Source: Pseudofrankia coriaricola (GTDB taxonomy: Bacteria > Actinomycetota > Actinomycetes > Frankiales > Frankiaceae). From it: 64,000 nt of DNA. The notes below the pieces were generated by a model. That model made no database searches and had not been told where the DNA came from. It was given only the letters and a program-made list of their open reading frames with translations. Shown here in pieces: positions 53,292 through 60,586 of this stretch. Where the stretch lies: positions 1 to 64,000 of the forward strand of contig NZ_MBLO01000269.1 in assembly GCF_001854805.1 (NCBI RefSeq), written 5' to 3'. Within the stretch, counting starts at the first letter, position 1. Every line of letters starts with the position of its first letter. The position numbers and the translations under genes are program-made.

Positions 53292-54437
53292 GTGGCACAG
53301 CAGTGGCTGTCTCTGGTCGCGATCGTGGCCACCGTGCCCTTGGTGGTGCTGGTCAGCAATGTGATCCATGAGATCGGGCACGCCCTGGCGGCGCTCTCCG
53401 TCGGTTACCGAGTCCGCGGCTTCGTCCTTGGCGGGACCGGCGCCGACTTCACGAGGTCCGGCAGGTTCCTGCAGTTCGGCCGCAAGTTCGGCAAGGCCAC
53501 CGCGCTCGTCTCTCCCAGGCACGGCTGGGTATCGGGGTGGCGCGGGATCGTCGCCTATGGCGGTGGCATCGCGATGAACTTCGTGGCCATCGCGCTGGCG
53601 CTGCCCGACGGGCTGGGCTTCGCCCGTTGCGGCCTCACCGCGCAGTCGTGCGCGGCCAGGATCGGGAACGGGCCGCTGCCGGCGAGCGGAATGCTCGCCG
53701 AGCGGGACCTGGTCGCGTATGTCGGCGCCATCTCGATCTTGTTCTGTGGCATCAACATCTTCCAGGCGACGACGAACCTCTGGCCGCGTGTCCTCGCCTC
53801 GGGCACGGTCACCGACGCGAAACACATTCTGAACCTGGTCCATGCGCGGCACCTGGTGGAATGGATCCAGGTCGCCGAGTCGTCCGTCGTCGTCGACCGG
53901 CCGCGGGCGCAGGTGTGGGAGTTCCTCGACAACCCCGAGAACATGCCCCGCTACGACCCCGCCGTCATACGGGCCTACCGGAAACCGGGCACGCCGGCCG
54001 GCATCGGGCGGATCATCGTCACCGAGCGCCGCCCCGATGTTCCCGGCGCGGAGGGTCCCGCCCAGGAGACGGAGATCATCGCGTTCGAGCCGCCGCGCCG
54101 GGTGATCGTGCGCAGTGGCGGCCACCATTCCCTGCGCGCCGAGACGCTGCTGCGGGCCTTCGGCCCGGGCGCGACCCGGCTCACCCGGACCGTCTGGCTC
54201 GGGGCCAAACCGACGCTTACGCCGGAGCAGCGCAAACGCATGATCGACGCGCTGAGCGGAATCGCCGCCGAGCTGAACCGGGACAACGAGGCGATCAGGC
54301 GCCTGCTCGAACCCGAACATCGCGATGGCCGGGTGGGCGAACAGACCCGGATGACGCAGGCGATCCGTGTCAGGCGCAACACGCGCGCCCTCGCCCGCAG
54401 ACAGCCTGAAACGCCGGCCCTGAAACGCCGGCCCTGA
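53292..54437 (+). CDS. M50-type membrane metalloprotease fused to an SRPBCC domain
   Basis: A 381-aa protein from GTG 53292 (GGGAG just upstream). The N-terminal half is a membrane M50/site-2-protease-like domain: a first helix leading into SNVIHEIGHALAALSVG with the zinc-binding HExxH as HEIGH, helix GIVAYGGGIAMNFVAIALAL, and LFCGINIFQATTNLWPRVLA then SGTVTDAKHIL, where NxxP and a later Asp correspond to the second metal-binding region (usually NxxPxxxxDG). From about residue 195 an SRPBCC domain follows: VAESSVVVDRPRAQVWEFLD, MPRYDPAVIRAYRKPG, GATRLTRTVWLGAKPT. I know of no characterised protein with this fusion. A ligand-controlled membrane protease, or a protein that only retains the fold, are both possible. 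Confidence 0.82.
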   Translation: MAQQWLSLVAIVATVPLVVLVSNVIHEIGHALAALSVGYRVRGFVLGGTGADFTRSGRFLQFGRKFGKATALVSPRHGWVSGWRGIVAYGGGIAMNFVAIALALPDGLGFARCGLTAQSCAARIGNGPLPASGMLAERDLVAYVGAISILFCGINIFQATTNLWPRVLASGTVTDAKHILNLVHARHLVEWIQVAESSVVVDRPRAQVWEFLDNPENMPRYDPAVIRAYRKPGTPAGIGRIIVTERRPDVPGAEGPAQETEIIAFEPPRRVIVRSGGHHSLRAETLLRAFGPGATRLTRTVWLGAKPTLTPEQRKRMIDALSGIAAELNRDNEAIRRLLEPEHRDGRVGEQTRMTQAIRVRRNTRALARRQPETPALKRRP

Positions 54438-54472
54438 AACGCCGGCCCTGAAGCGCCGGCCCGGAAGCGCCG
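54405..54472. repeat. 14-bp tandem repeat over the 3' end of the M50 gene
   Basis: CCTGAAACGCCGGC occurs at 54405, 54419 and 54433 exactly, with a variant (AAGC) at 54447 and a further degenerate copy. The stop codon TGA (54435-54437) is inside the third unit. Since 14 is not a multiple of three, each copy is read in a different frame, and only one frame hits TGA. Confidence 0.9.
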
Positions 54473-54488
54473 TTCGCGTTTCCGGGCC
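54458..54488. terminator. Hairpin between convergent M50 and VOC genes
   Basis: GGCCCGGAA at 54458-54466 pairs with 54480-54488; four more inner pairs including one wobble leave a 5-base loop. It directly follows the 14-bp repeats. Confidence 0.6.
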
Positions 54489-54641
54489 AGGCGTCTTGGG
54501 ATCAGGTCCCGGCGGTGGGGCCTCGGGCGTCAGGCCCAAGGGCGCGCGACAGTGGCGGAGCCGCGCGTGCCCGGAGGCTCGCCGATCTGGGCATCAGGCC
54601 CTTCCGCCTTATCGGGGGCTGTGCCCCGCGGCCAGGTGTTC

Positions 54642-55193
54642 TCAGTTCTCCGGGCCGGTCCCGTCGGCGTCAGCGGATTCGGCGAGCCAGGCGTCGACGC
54701 GGCGCTGGGCCTCGGCCGGGTCGACGTCCTCGACCCGGGTCATGACGGCCCAGCGGTGGCCCCACGGGTCGAGGAACGCGGCGAAGCGGTCGCCGGTGAC
54801 GAAGGTCGACGGCTCGCCATACCCCTTCGCGCCGAGCTGGACGGCCCGCGCATAGGCCGCGTCGACGTCCGGCAGGTAGGCGACGGTGGAGCGGCTGACG
54901 TCGTCGCCGCCGGACGCCGCGACCAGGTGGTGGTCGGGGGCGGGGTCGGAGAGCTGCATCCGGCCGTTGGCGACCTCGAGCTCGCAGTGAGCGACCTTGC
55001 CGTCGGGGGTGTCGTTGCGGCCGACGACCCGGGCGCCGAGCACCGCCTCGTAGAACGCGATCGCCTGCTCGGCGCCGTTGACGACGAAGAACGGCGTCAG
55101 CGTTGTGTATCCGGCGGGCACCGGGCTTACGGCCGGCGTCGGCCCGGTGGTGGTGGCAGTGGTGTCGCCGCGGTGGCTGGTGTCTGTGGTCAT
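54642..55193 (-). CDS. VOC-family (PhnB-like) protein
   Basis: A 183-aa single VOC domain of PhnB type: TTLTPFFVVNGAEQAIAFYE then AVLGA, MQLSDPAPDHHLV, and DRFAAFLDPWGHRWAVMTRV. A Thr-rich N-terminus of about 25 residues precedes it. It is divergent from the AraC-type regulator with only 27 bases between the start codons, so it is probably that regulator's target. Confidence 0.9.
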   Translation of the reverse strand: MTTDTSHRGDTTATTTGPTPAVSPVPAGYTTLTPFFVVNGAEQAIAFYEAVLGARVVGRNDTPDGKVAHCELEVANGRMQLSDPAPDHHLVAASGGDDVSRSTVAYLPDVDAAYARAVQLGAKGYGEPSTFVTGDRFAAFLDPWGHRWAVMTRVEDVDPAEAQRRVDAWLAESADADGTGPEN

Positions 55194-55220
55194 GGCCGCG
55201 ATCGTGCCTACGCTGGCGGG

Positions 55221-56333
55221 GTGCGGCCTTGGACGAACGCGACACCGCCAGCGGCATCGGAAGATCCGGGAGCGCGGCCACCCGGGACGCCGTCGTCGTG
55301 GCCGGGTGCGGGCGCGGCGCCCCGGTCACTGCCGCCCGAGCTGCCGCGGCCGCCGACGGCGTCGCTCGCCGGCGTGCTGCGTCCCGATGAGGGGCTGCGG
55401 CACTTCACGTTGGGCCGTCTGGCGGCGCATCCGGATCTCGGGCTCTGGGTCGAGCGGTACTGGACAGTTCGCTGGGACCTGCCGCCCGGTACGTCGTATC
55501 TCTCGTCGGTGCTGAGCCACCCGGCGGTGCACCTGTCGGTGGAGTCCGGCGCCGGCCCACGGCACGGGTACGCGATGCCAGGGACACTCGTACACGGCGT
55601 GGTGACCCGGCGCTTCGACATCCTGCTCCACGGTGAGGGCCGGGTTTTCGGGGTGAAGTTCCGCCCGGGTGGCTTCGCCGCGTTCCTGGGTGCCGACGTC
55701 GCCGCCTACACCGACCGCGCCGTTCCGCTGGCGGACGCACTCACCACCCGGGCCGGACCCGCCGACGCGGCCGACGCGGCCGACGCCGACGACGGGGTCG
55801 CCGACGCCGACGCCGCGCGGGAGCGCCCGGGTGAGAACGCGGGTGACTTCGCCGGCCGGCCGGCGGCGCTGGCCAAGGACGCCCATGACCTGCAGGCGGC
55901 GATCCTCGCCGCGACGGAGGACGAGGAACGAGTCGCCCTGATGGACGAGTTCCTCCTGGCCAGGAGGCCCGCCCCCGACCCGCGATATGAGCAGGTGCTG
56001 GCGATCGCCGCCGACATGCTGGCCGACCGCGCGCTCACCGCCGTCCAGGCCGTCGCCGAGCGGCACGACATCGAGCTCCGCACGCTGCAGCGCCTCTTCC
56101 GCCACTACGTCGGCGTCGGCCCGAAGTGGGTGCTGCGCCGCTTCCGCCTGCACGACGCCCAGGCCGCCCTCGACGCCGCGGCGGCGGCCGGTGACCCGGC
56201 CGGCATCAATCTCGCGGAGCTTGCCGCCAGCCTCGGCTGGTTCGACCAGGCCCACTTCAACCGCGACTTCCGGGAGGCCGTCGGCGTTCCACCCGGCGTC
56301 TACGCCGCGTCCGCCGTCACCGCGGGCCGCTGA
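55221..56333 (+). CDS. AraC-family transcriptional regulator
   Basis: A 370-aa regulator from GTG 55221. The N-terminal sensing domain (RYWTVRWDLPPGTSYLSSVL, then FDILLHGEGRVFGVKFRPGG) is of the DUF6597 type; an Ala/Asp-rich insertion (ADAADADDGVADADAA) follows. The C-terminal AraC HTH reads TAVQAVAERHDIELRTLQRL, FRHYVGVGPKWVLRRFRLHD and LAELAASLGWFDQAHFNRDF. A long frame extends upstream in phase but is antisense to the VOC gene. The divergent layout suggests control of that gene. Confidence 0.9.
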   Translation: MRPWTNATPPAASEDPGARPPGTPSSWPGAGAAPRSLPPELPRPPTASLAGVLRPDEGLRHFTLGRLAAHPDLGLWVERYWTVRWDLPPGTSYLSSVLSHPAVHLSVESGAGPRHGYAMPGTLVHGVVTRRFDILLHGEGRVFGVKFRPGGFAAFLGADVAAYTDRAVPLADALTTRAGPADAADAADADDGVADADAARERPGENAGDFAGRPAALAKDAHDLQAAILAATEDEERVALMDEFLLARRPAPDPRYEQVLAIAADMLADRALTAVQAVAERHDIELRTLQRLFRHYVGVGPKWVLRRFRLHDAQAALDAAAAAGDPAGINLAELAASLGWFDQAHFNRDFREAVGVPPGVYAASAVTAGR

Positions 56334-56511
56334 ACCGCCCGGGTGCATTCGAGCGCCGTACGGCAGGGTTACAGTCGCGACGTTCCACGGCTCGTGCCTG
56401 GCCGGCAGACTTGCGGCCAGTCGTCCACTCGGGACGTGCACGGCTGACAAGAATCTTAATGGCTGAAAATTGCCTAAAAGGCCTCGGCGCGGGCTTTGAA
56501 TCCCGGGGCGC

Positions 56512-56544
56512 TCCCAGGAATCTCCCAGGGAATTCCCAGGTTGG
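56512..56544 (+). promoter_or_regulatory. Three TCCCAGG repeats phased by 11 bp upstream of the first ferric-reductase gene
   Basis: TCCCAGG starts at 56512, 56523 and 56534, exactly 11 bases apart, ending 22 bases before the ATG. Three-fold 11-bp phasing is the pattern bound by OmpR/PhoB-family regulators; such a regulator is encoded at 59811. A related, less perfect set precedes the paralogous reductase gene at the same distance. An AT-rich segment (about 56450-56480) upstream could be the promoter. Confidence 0.65.
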
Positions 56545-56562
56545 GTGGACACGCTTGGCGCC

Positions 56563-58140
56563 ATGAACTCCACGCGGGCCCCAGACGACGGGACTACGGC
56601 GACCGAACTCGGTCCCCCCGACTCGACCGGCGCGAGGCGGACGATGTCCGGTCAGCGGCACGAGTCCGTGCCGACGGTGGAGACGTCGCCCGGCCGGGAG
56701 TACCGGTTCGGCTCCGCCGGTGCCGCGGGCCGCCACCGGACGGCGGCCGAGGCCGCGAGCCGGGGCAGTGATCGGGCAGTCGTCCGGTCGTCGCGCTGGG
56801 GTGCGCGGCGGTCGGCGGGGTGGCGGGGGCGGCTCGCGGTGCGGGCTGGGCTGGTGGCCTGGGGCGTCCTGGTCGTGGCGCTGTGGTGGTTGGGCACCTC
56901 AGGGACCGGTGTGCGCGGGGGCGCGGCCGTGATGACGGCGTTCGGCCGGGTCTGCGGGCTGCTCGCGGCCTATCTGATGTTGGTCGAGCTGCTGCTGATG
57001 GCGCGGGTTCCGGCATTTGAACGGGCTGTCGGCCTGGACCGGCTGGCGGCCTGGCACCGAGGGCTGGGTACCAACGTCGTGTTGCTGATGGTTCTGCATG
57101 TCCTGCTGACCGTCTGGGGCTACGCGCTTGCTGACCATAACCAGCCGGTGTCCGAGTTGTTCACGGTGATCACGACCTATCCGGAGATGTGGAAGGCGAC
57201 GATCGGTGTGTTGCTGTTCGTCGCGGTCGGGGTGGCCAGCGCCCGTGCGCTGCGCCCGCGGATCTCCTACGAGGCCTGGTACCTCCTGCACCTGACGAGC
57301 TATGTAGCTGTACTTCTGGTCTTCGGGCACCAGACGGCGACCGGTGCCGAGTTCGTTGGCCATCCGGTCAACCAGCGCATCTGGCAGGCGATGTACGTGG
57401 CCGTCGCCGCCTGCCTCGTCATCTGGCGGCTGGTCCTGCCACTCGCCGCGATTGTCCGGCATCGGCTGCGGGTGGAGCGCGTCGTCGAAGAAGCACCCGG
57501 GGTCGTTTCGGTGTGGCTCCGCGGCCGGCAGTTGGACCGGCTCGGTGCGCGATCCGGGCAGTTCTTGCTGTGGCGGTTCCTCGCGCCTGGGCATTGGATC
57601 AGCGCTCATCCCTATTCGCTGTCCGCCCCGCCCCAGCCGAACCAGCTACGTATCACGATCAAGGCCGCCGGTGACCACTCGAGCACGATCGCCCGCCTTC
57701 GACCCGGCACGTTTGTCGTCGCCGAGGGCCCGTTCGGGCGGTTCACCGCCCAGCAGGCCACCTGCGGCAAATCGTTGCTCGTCGCGGGCGGCAGTGGGAT
57801 CGGGCCGGTCCGGGCGCTCGCGGAGGATCTCGCAGGTCGCGGCGACGATGTCATCGTCGTCCATCGGGTGCGTAGAACGCACGATCTCGCACTGGGGCGG
57901 GAGCTGCGGCGTATCTCGAGCAACCAGCGGCTGCTGGTGCACGGCGTCGTCGGGTCGCGGCGTGAGCTTGGGTATGACCCGATGTCGGCCGACCTGCTTG
58001 CCGAGTCGGTGCCGGACGTGATCGAGCGCGACGTCTTCATCTGCGGACCCGCCGGGCTGACCCACGGGCTTGTCCGCTCACTGCGCGCTCTCGGCCTCGC
58101 CGACGACCAGATCCACACCGAGGACTTCTCGCTGCGCTGA
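56563..58140 (+). CDS. Ferric-reductase-like transmembrane flavoprotein
   Basis: A 525-aa protein from ATG 56563; the paralogue starts with the same MxSTR pattern, supporting this start. After about 90 hydrophilic residues come six helices of a ferric-reductase/NOX-like domain with paired haem-ligand-type histidines (WHRGLGTNVVLLMVLHVLL; WYLLHLTSYVAVLLVFGHQ). The C-terminal ferredoxin-NADP-reductase-like part has HPYSLSAPPQPNQLRI (FAD), PFGRFTA, LLVAGGSGIGPVRALAEDL (NAD(P)) and VFICGPAGL. It should move electrons from cytosolic NAD(P)H across the membrane, plausibly to the flavinylated protein encoded next. It is the first gene of the flavin operon. Confidence 0.93.
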   Translation: MNSTRAPDDGTTATELGPPDSTGARRTMSGQRHESVPTVETSPGREYRFGSAGAAGRHRTAAEAASRGSDRAVVRSSRWGARRSAGWRGRLAVRAGLVAWGVLVVALWWLGTSGTGVRGGAAVMTAFGRVCGLLAAYLMLVELLLMARVPAFERAVGLDRLAAWHRGLGTNVVLLMVLHVLLTVWGYALADHNQPVSELFTVITTYPEMWKATIGVLLFVAVGVASARALRPRISYEAWYLLHLTSYVAVLLVFGHQTATGAEFVGHPVNQRIWQAMYVAVAACLVIWRLVLPLAAIVRHRLRVERVVEEAPGVVSVWLRGRQLDRLGARSGQFLLWRFLAPGHWISAHPYSLSAPPQPNQLRITIKAAGDHSSTIARLRPGTFVVAEGPFGRFTAQQATCGKSLLVAGGSGIGPVRALAEDLAGRGDDVIVVHRVRRTHDLALGRELRRISSNQRLLVHGVVGSRRELGYDPMSADLLAESVPDVIERDVFICGPAGLTHGLVRSLRALGLADDQIHTEDFSLR

Positions 58141-58196
58141 CCGCTCCGCTGACGTGCGGGACCGGAACCGAAGACCGAAGAAGAAAGGAGGTGGCG

Positions 58197-58247
58197 GTGC
58201 CTTCACCCGGTCCCTGGGCCGGAAGCAGGCGCCGCGACTTGACATGA
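58197..58247 (+). CDS. Short leader ORF coupled to the FMN-binding protein gene
   Basis: The best ribosome-binding site in this junction, AAAGGAGG (58185-58192), faces a GTG at 58197 that opens a 16-codon frame (VPSPGPWAGSRRRDLT), and its TGA overlaps the ATG of the next gene as ATGA. The next gene has no ribosome-binding site of its own in phase. This looks like translational coupling through a leader peptide. The alternative is a lost base that broke a longer N-terminus. Confidence 0.4.
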   Translation: MPSPGPWAGSRRRDLT

Positions 58248-58891
58248 ACCTCAACGCCGGGAAGCCCTATCGGGCGCGGCTTGGCTTCGCCGGACTACTG
58301 GGAACCGTCGTTCTCGTCGTCGGCGGCAAGGCCATGGCCACCCAGGGAGACCAACCCGCCGCGCTCGCCATGCCGAGCACGTCCGGGACGGGTCAGTTCT
58401 CCACGGGGTCCTCCAGCAGTAGCGGAGACGAGGCGTCGTCTGGCGACGAGGCCTCAGGGAACGACGGCACGGTGACGGCCACCCCGACCCCATCCGCCAG
58501 CGCCGGCTCAACCGGTTCCAGCAGCGCTGGATCCACCGGCGGTTCCGGCTCGACCGCCTCGGGCACGTCAGGCTCGGGCTCCTCCAGCGGTACATCGGGC
58601 ACTACATCGGGCACGAGGACTGTCACCGGCGACCCGACGGACACGAGGTATGGGGCAGTACAAGTACAACTCGTCATCAGCGGTAACAAGATCACCGATG
58701 TGATCACTCTCCAGGTACCGGACCGGGAGCGACGCGACATCGAGATCAACAGCCAGGCTGTGCCGATCCTGCGGCAGGAGGTCCTCACGGCCCAGAGCGC
58801 CAAGATCGATGTCGTTTCCGGCGCCTCTTACACCAGCAGTGGGTATGCGTGGTCCGTGCAGTCCGCGATCGACAAGGCGGGGCTGACGTGA
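58244..58891 (+). CDS. Exported FMN-binding domain protein (flavinylated)
   Basis: A 215-aa protein from ATG 58244: an N-terminal helix (GFAGLLGTVVLVVGGKAM) serves as signal anchor, then about 90 residues of Ser/Gly/Thr-rich linker, then the FMN-binding domain. The domain shows YGAVQVQLVISGNKITDVIT and the flavinylation motif VVSGASYTSSGY, in which the Thr after SGASY should receive FMN through a phosphoester bond made by ApbE. The apbE gene follows with a one-base overlap. It probably carries electrons outside the membrane, received from the ferric-reductase-like protein. Confidence 0.92.
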   Translation: MNLNAGKPYRARLGFAGLLGTVVLVVGGKAMATQGDQPAALAMPSTSGTGQFSTGSSSSSGDEASSGDEASGNDGTVTATPTPSASAGSTGSSSAGSTGGSGSTASGTSGSGSSSGTSGTTSGTRTVTGDPTDTRYGAVQVQLVISGNKITDVITLQVPDRERRDIEINSQAVPILRQEVLTAQSAKIDVVSGASYTSSGYAWSVQSAIDKAGLT

Positions 58892-59814
58892 TGGCGGACG
58901 GGCGGCCGGGCCATGTGCATGTGGAGCCGGTGATGGGGACGGTCGTGAGCATCGCCGTCCGGTCGCCGTCGAGAACGGCCGGTCTCCACGGCCCGCCATC
59001 GGATGGGGCGGGTCCCGCGGCGCTGGGTGTGGACGCGGCGATCGCGGTGGCGGTGGCGGCACTGCGGCAAACGGATGAGGATTTCAGTACCTTCAGGGCG
59101 GGGTCGTGGGTCTCCCGGCTGCGGCGCGGCGAGATCGGTCTGGAGGACTGCCCTGGGCATGTTCGGGAGGTCTACCGGCTTGCCGAGGCCTGCCGGGACC
59201 GCAGCGGCGGCTGGTTCGATCCGGCGTGGCGTGGTGACGGCACTTTGGATCCGACTGGTCTGGTGAAGGGCTGGGCGGCGGACGTCGCTTCGGCGGCGCT
59301 GTCCCTGGCTGGAGTTGCCGACTATTGTGTGAACGCGGCCGGGGATCTGCGTCTGCGTGGCGCACCGGCGCCGTGGCGGGTGGGGATCGCGGACCCGTTT
59401 CACCGGGATCGGATCGTCGCTGTCGTCGAGGGCACGAATCTGGCTGTGGCCACTTCTGGCATCGCCGAGCAGGGTGGCCATGTCGTCGATCCGTGGACGA
59501 GAGAGCCCGCGTCGGGTCTCGCCTCCGTCACGGTTGTTGGGCCGGATCTGGCGTTGGCCGATGCCTACGCGACCGCGGGTCTTGCCGCGGGCCGGAACGC
59601 ACCGGAACTTTTGAACGACCTCGCCCGTGACGGCTGGGAGTGGCTCACTGTCGACTCGACCGGTGGGGTGGCCTACTCGGCTGGTTTCCGCGGTCAGCCT
59701 GGCCAGTCCGGCCTGGCGGTCGCGGCGTGCTTCAGCTACGTGGGACAGGTCGCCGCCGCCACACTTCCATCGGTCATCGGGCCGGACCTGCCAAGGGCGA
59801 GACTGGGTTTGTGA
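58891..59814 (+). CDS. apbE: ApbE, FAD:protein FMN transferase
   Basis: A 307-aa ApbE-family enzyme with the expected motif order: VEPVMGTVVSIAV, DEDFSTFRAGSWVSRLRRGE, DPTGLVKGWAAD, NAAGDLRLRG, ATSGIAEQGGHVVDPWT and ADAYATAGLAAG. The family uses FAD to attach FMN to a Thr in an SGA[ST]xT motif; the substrate is evidently the preceding gene product. No signal peptide is visible, where many ApbE proteins are lipoproteins; the actinobacterial operon type often lacks one. ATG 58891 overlaps the upstream stop. Its own stop overlaps the next start (GTGA). Confidence 0.94.
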   Translation: MADGRPGHVHVEPVMGTVVSIAVRSPSRTAGLHGPPSDGAGPAALGVDAAIAVAVAALRQTDEDFSTFRAGSWVSRLRRGEIGLEDCPGHVREVYRLAEACRDRSGGWFDPAWRGDGTLDPTGLVKGWAADVASAALSLAGVADYCVNAAGDLRLRGAPAPWRVGIADPFHRDRIVAVVEGTNLAVATSGIAEQGGHVVDPWTREPASGLASVTVVGPDLALADAYATAGLAAGRNAPELLNDLARDGWEWLTVDSTGGVAYSAGFRGQPGQSGLAVAACFSYVGQVAAATLPSVIGPDLPRARLGL

Positions 59815-60569
59815 CGGCATCGGTGAGTCCATCGGCGGGGGACTCGGCCCGCACCTCGACAGGTGGCGCGGGCGGCCCGCGGGTCAGGGTCCTGGTCGTC
59901 GACGACGAGGAGGCGATCACCGATCTTGTCGCCATGGCGCTGCGGTATGAGGGCTTCGAGATAGCCGCCGTGCACTCGGGCCAGGCCGCGCTGACCCGGG
60001 TCGCGCTGGACCCGCCGGATCTGCTCGTGCTCGACGTCATGCTCCCGGACATCGACGGGTTCGCCGTCTGCGAGCGGTTGCGCCACGCGGGGCATGGCGT
60101 TCCGACTCTGTTCCTCACGGCCCGCGACACCACCGAGGACAAGGTGCGCGGGCTGACCCTCGGCGGCGATGACTACGTGACCAAGCCGTTCGCGGTCTCC
60201 GAACTGGTGGCCCGAGTCCGCGCGGTCCTGCGGCGCGCCGGTACCGCCGCGCCCGGCGATGACGGGCCCGCGCCGCTGCGCTTCGCCGACCTGGAACTCG
60301 ACCCACGGACCAGGGATGTCCGCCGCGCCGGGCGTCTTGTCGAGCTGACCGTGACGGAGTACCGCCTTTTGCACTACCTGCTCACCAATGCCCGCGCCGT
60401 CCTGACCCGGGCCCAGATCCTCGACCACGTCTGGGGCCATGACTTCAGCGGGGAAGCCAGCGTCCTGGAGACCTACATCAGCTACCTGCGGCGAAAGATC
60501 GACGATGTTCAGCCGCCGCTGATTCACACGGTGCGCGGGGTCGGCTACGTGCTGCGCCTACCGCGCTGA
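59811..60569 (+). CDS. OmpR-family response regulator of the flavin operon
   Basis: A 252-aa regulator from GTG 59811 (GTGA overlap with apbE). Receiver: VVDDEEA, phosphoacceptor Asp in LLVLDVMLPDIDGF, and YVTKPF. Winged helix: LTVTEYRLLHYLLTNARAVL, ILDHVWGHDF, VLETYISYLRRKIDD, VRGVGYVLRLP. It forms a pair with the following kinase, 17 bases on. Its likely targets are the two ferric-reductase promoters, which carry 11-bp-phased repeats. Confidence 0.95.
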   Translation: MTASVSPSAGDSARTSTGGAGGPRVRVLVVDDEEAITDLVAMALRYEGFEIAAVHSGQAALTRVALDPPDLLVLDVMLPDIDGFAVCERLRHAGHGVPTLFLTARDTTEDKVRGLTLGGDDYVTKPFAVSELVARVRAVLRRAGTAAPGDDGPAPLRFADLELDPRTRDVRRAGRLVELTVTEYRLLHYLLTNARAVLTRAQILDHVWGHDFSGEASVLETYISYLRRKIDDVQPPLIHTVRGVGYVLRLPR

Positions 60570-60586
60570 TCTCGGCGGGAGCTGGT

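Noticed and set aside
54405-54472. Tandem 14-bp repeats considered as a CRISPR array
   Set aside because: There are no spacers; the units are head-to-tail and too short.
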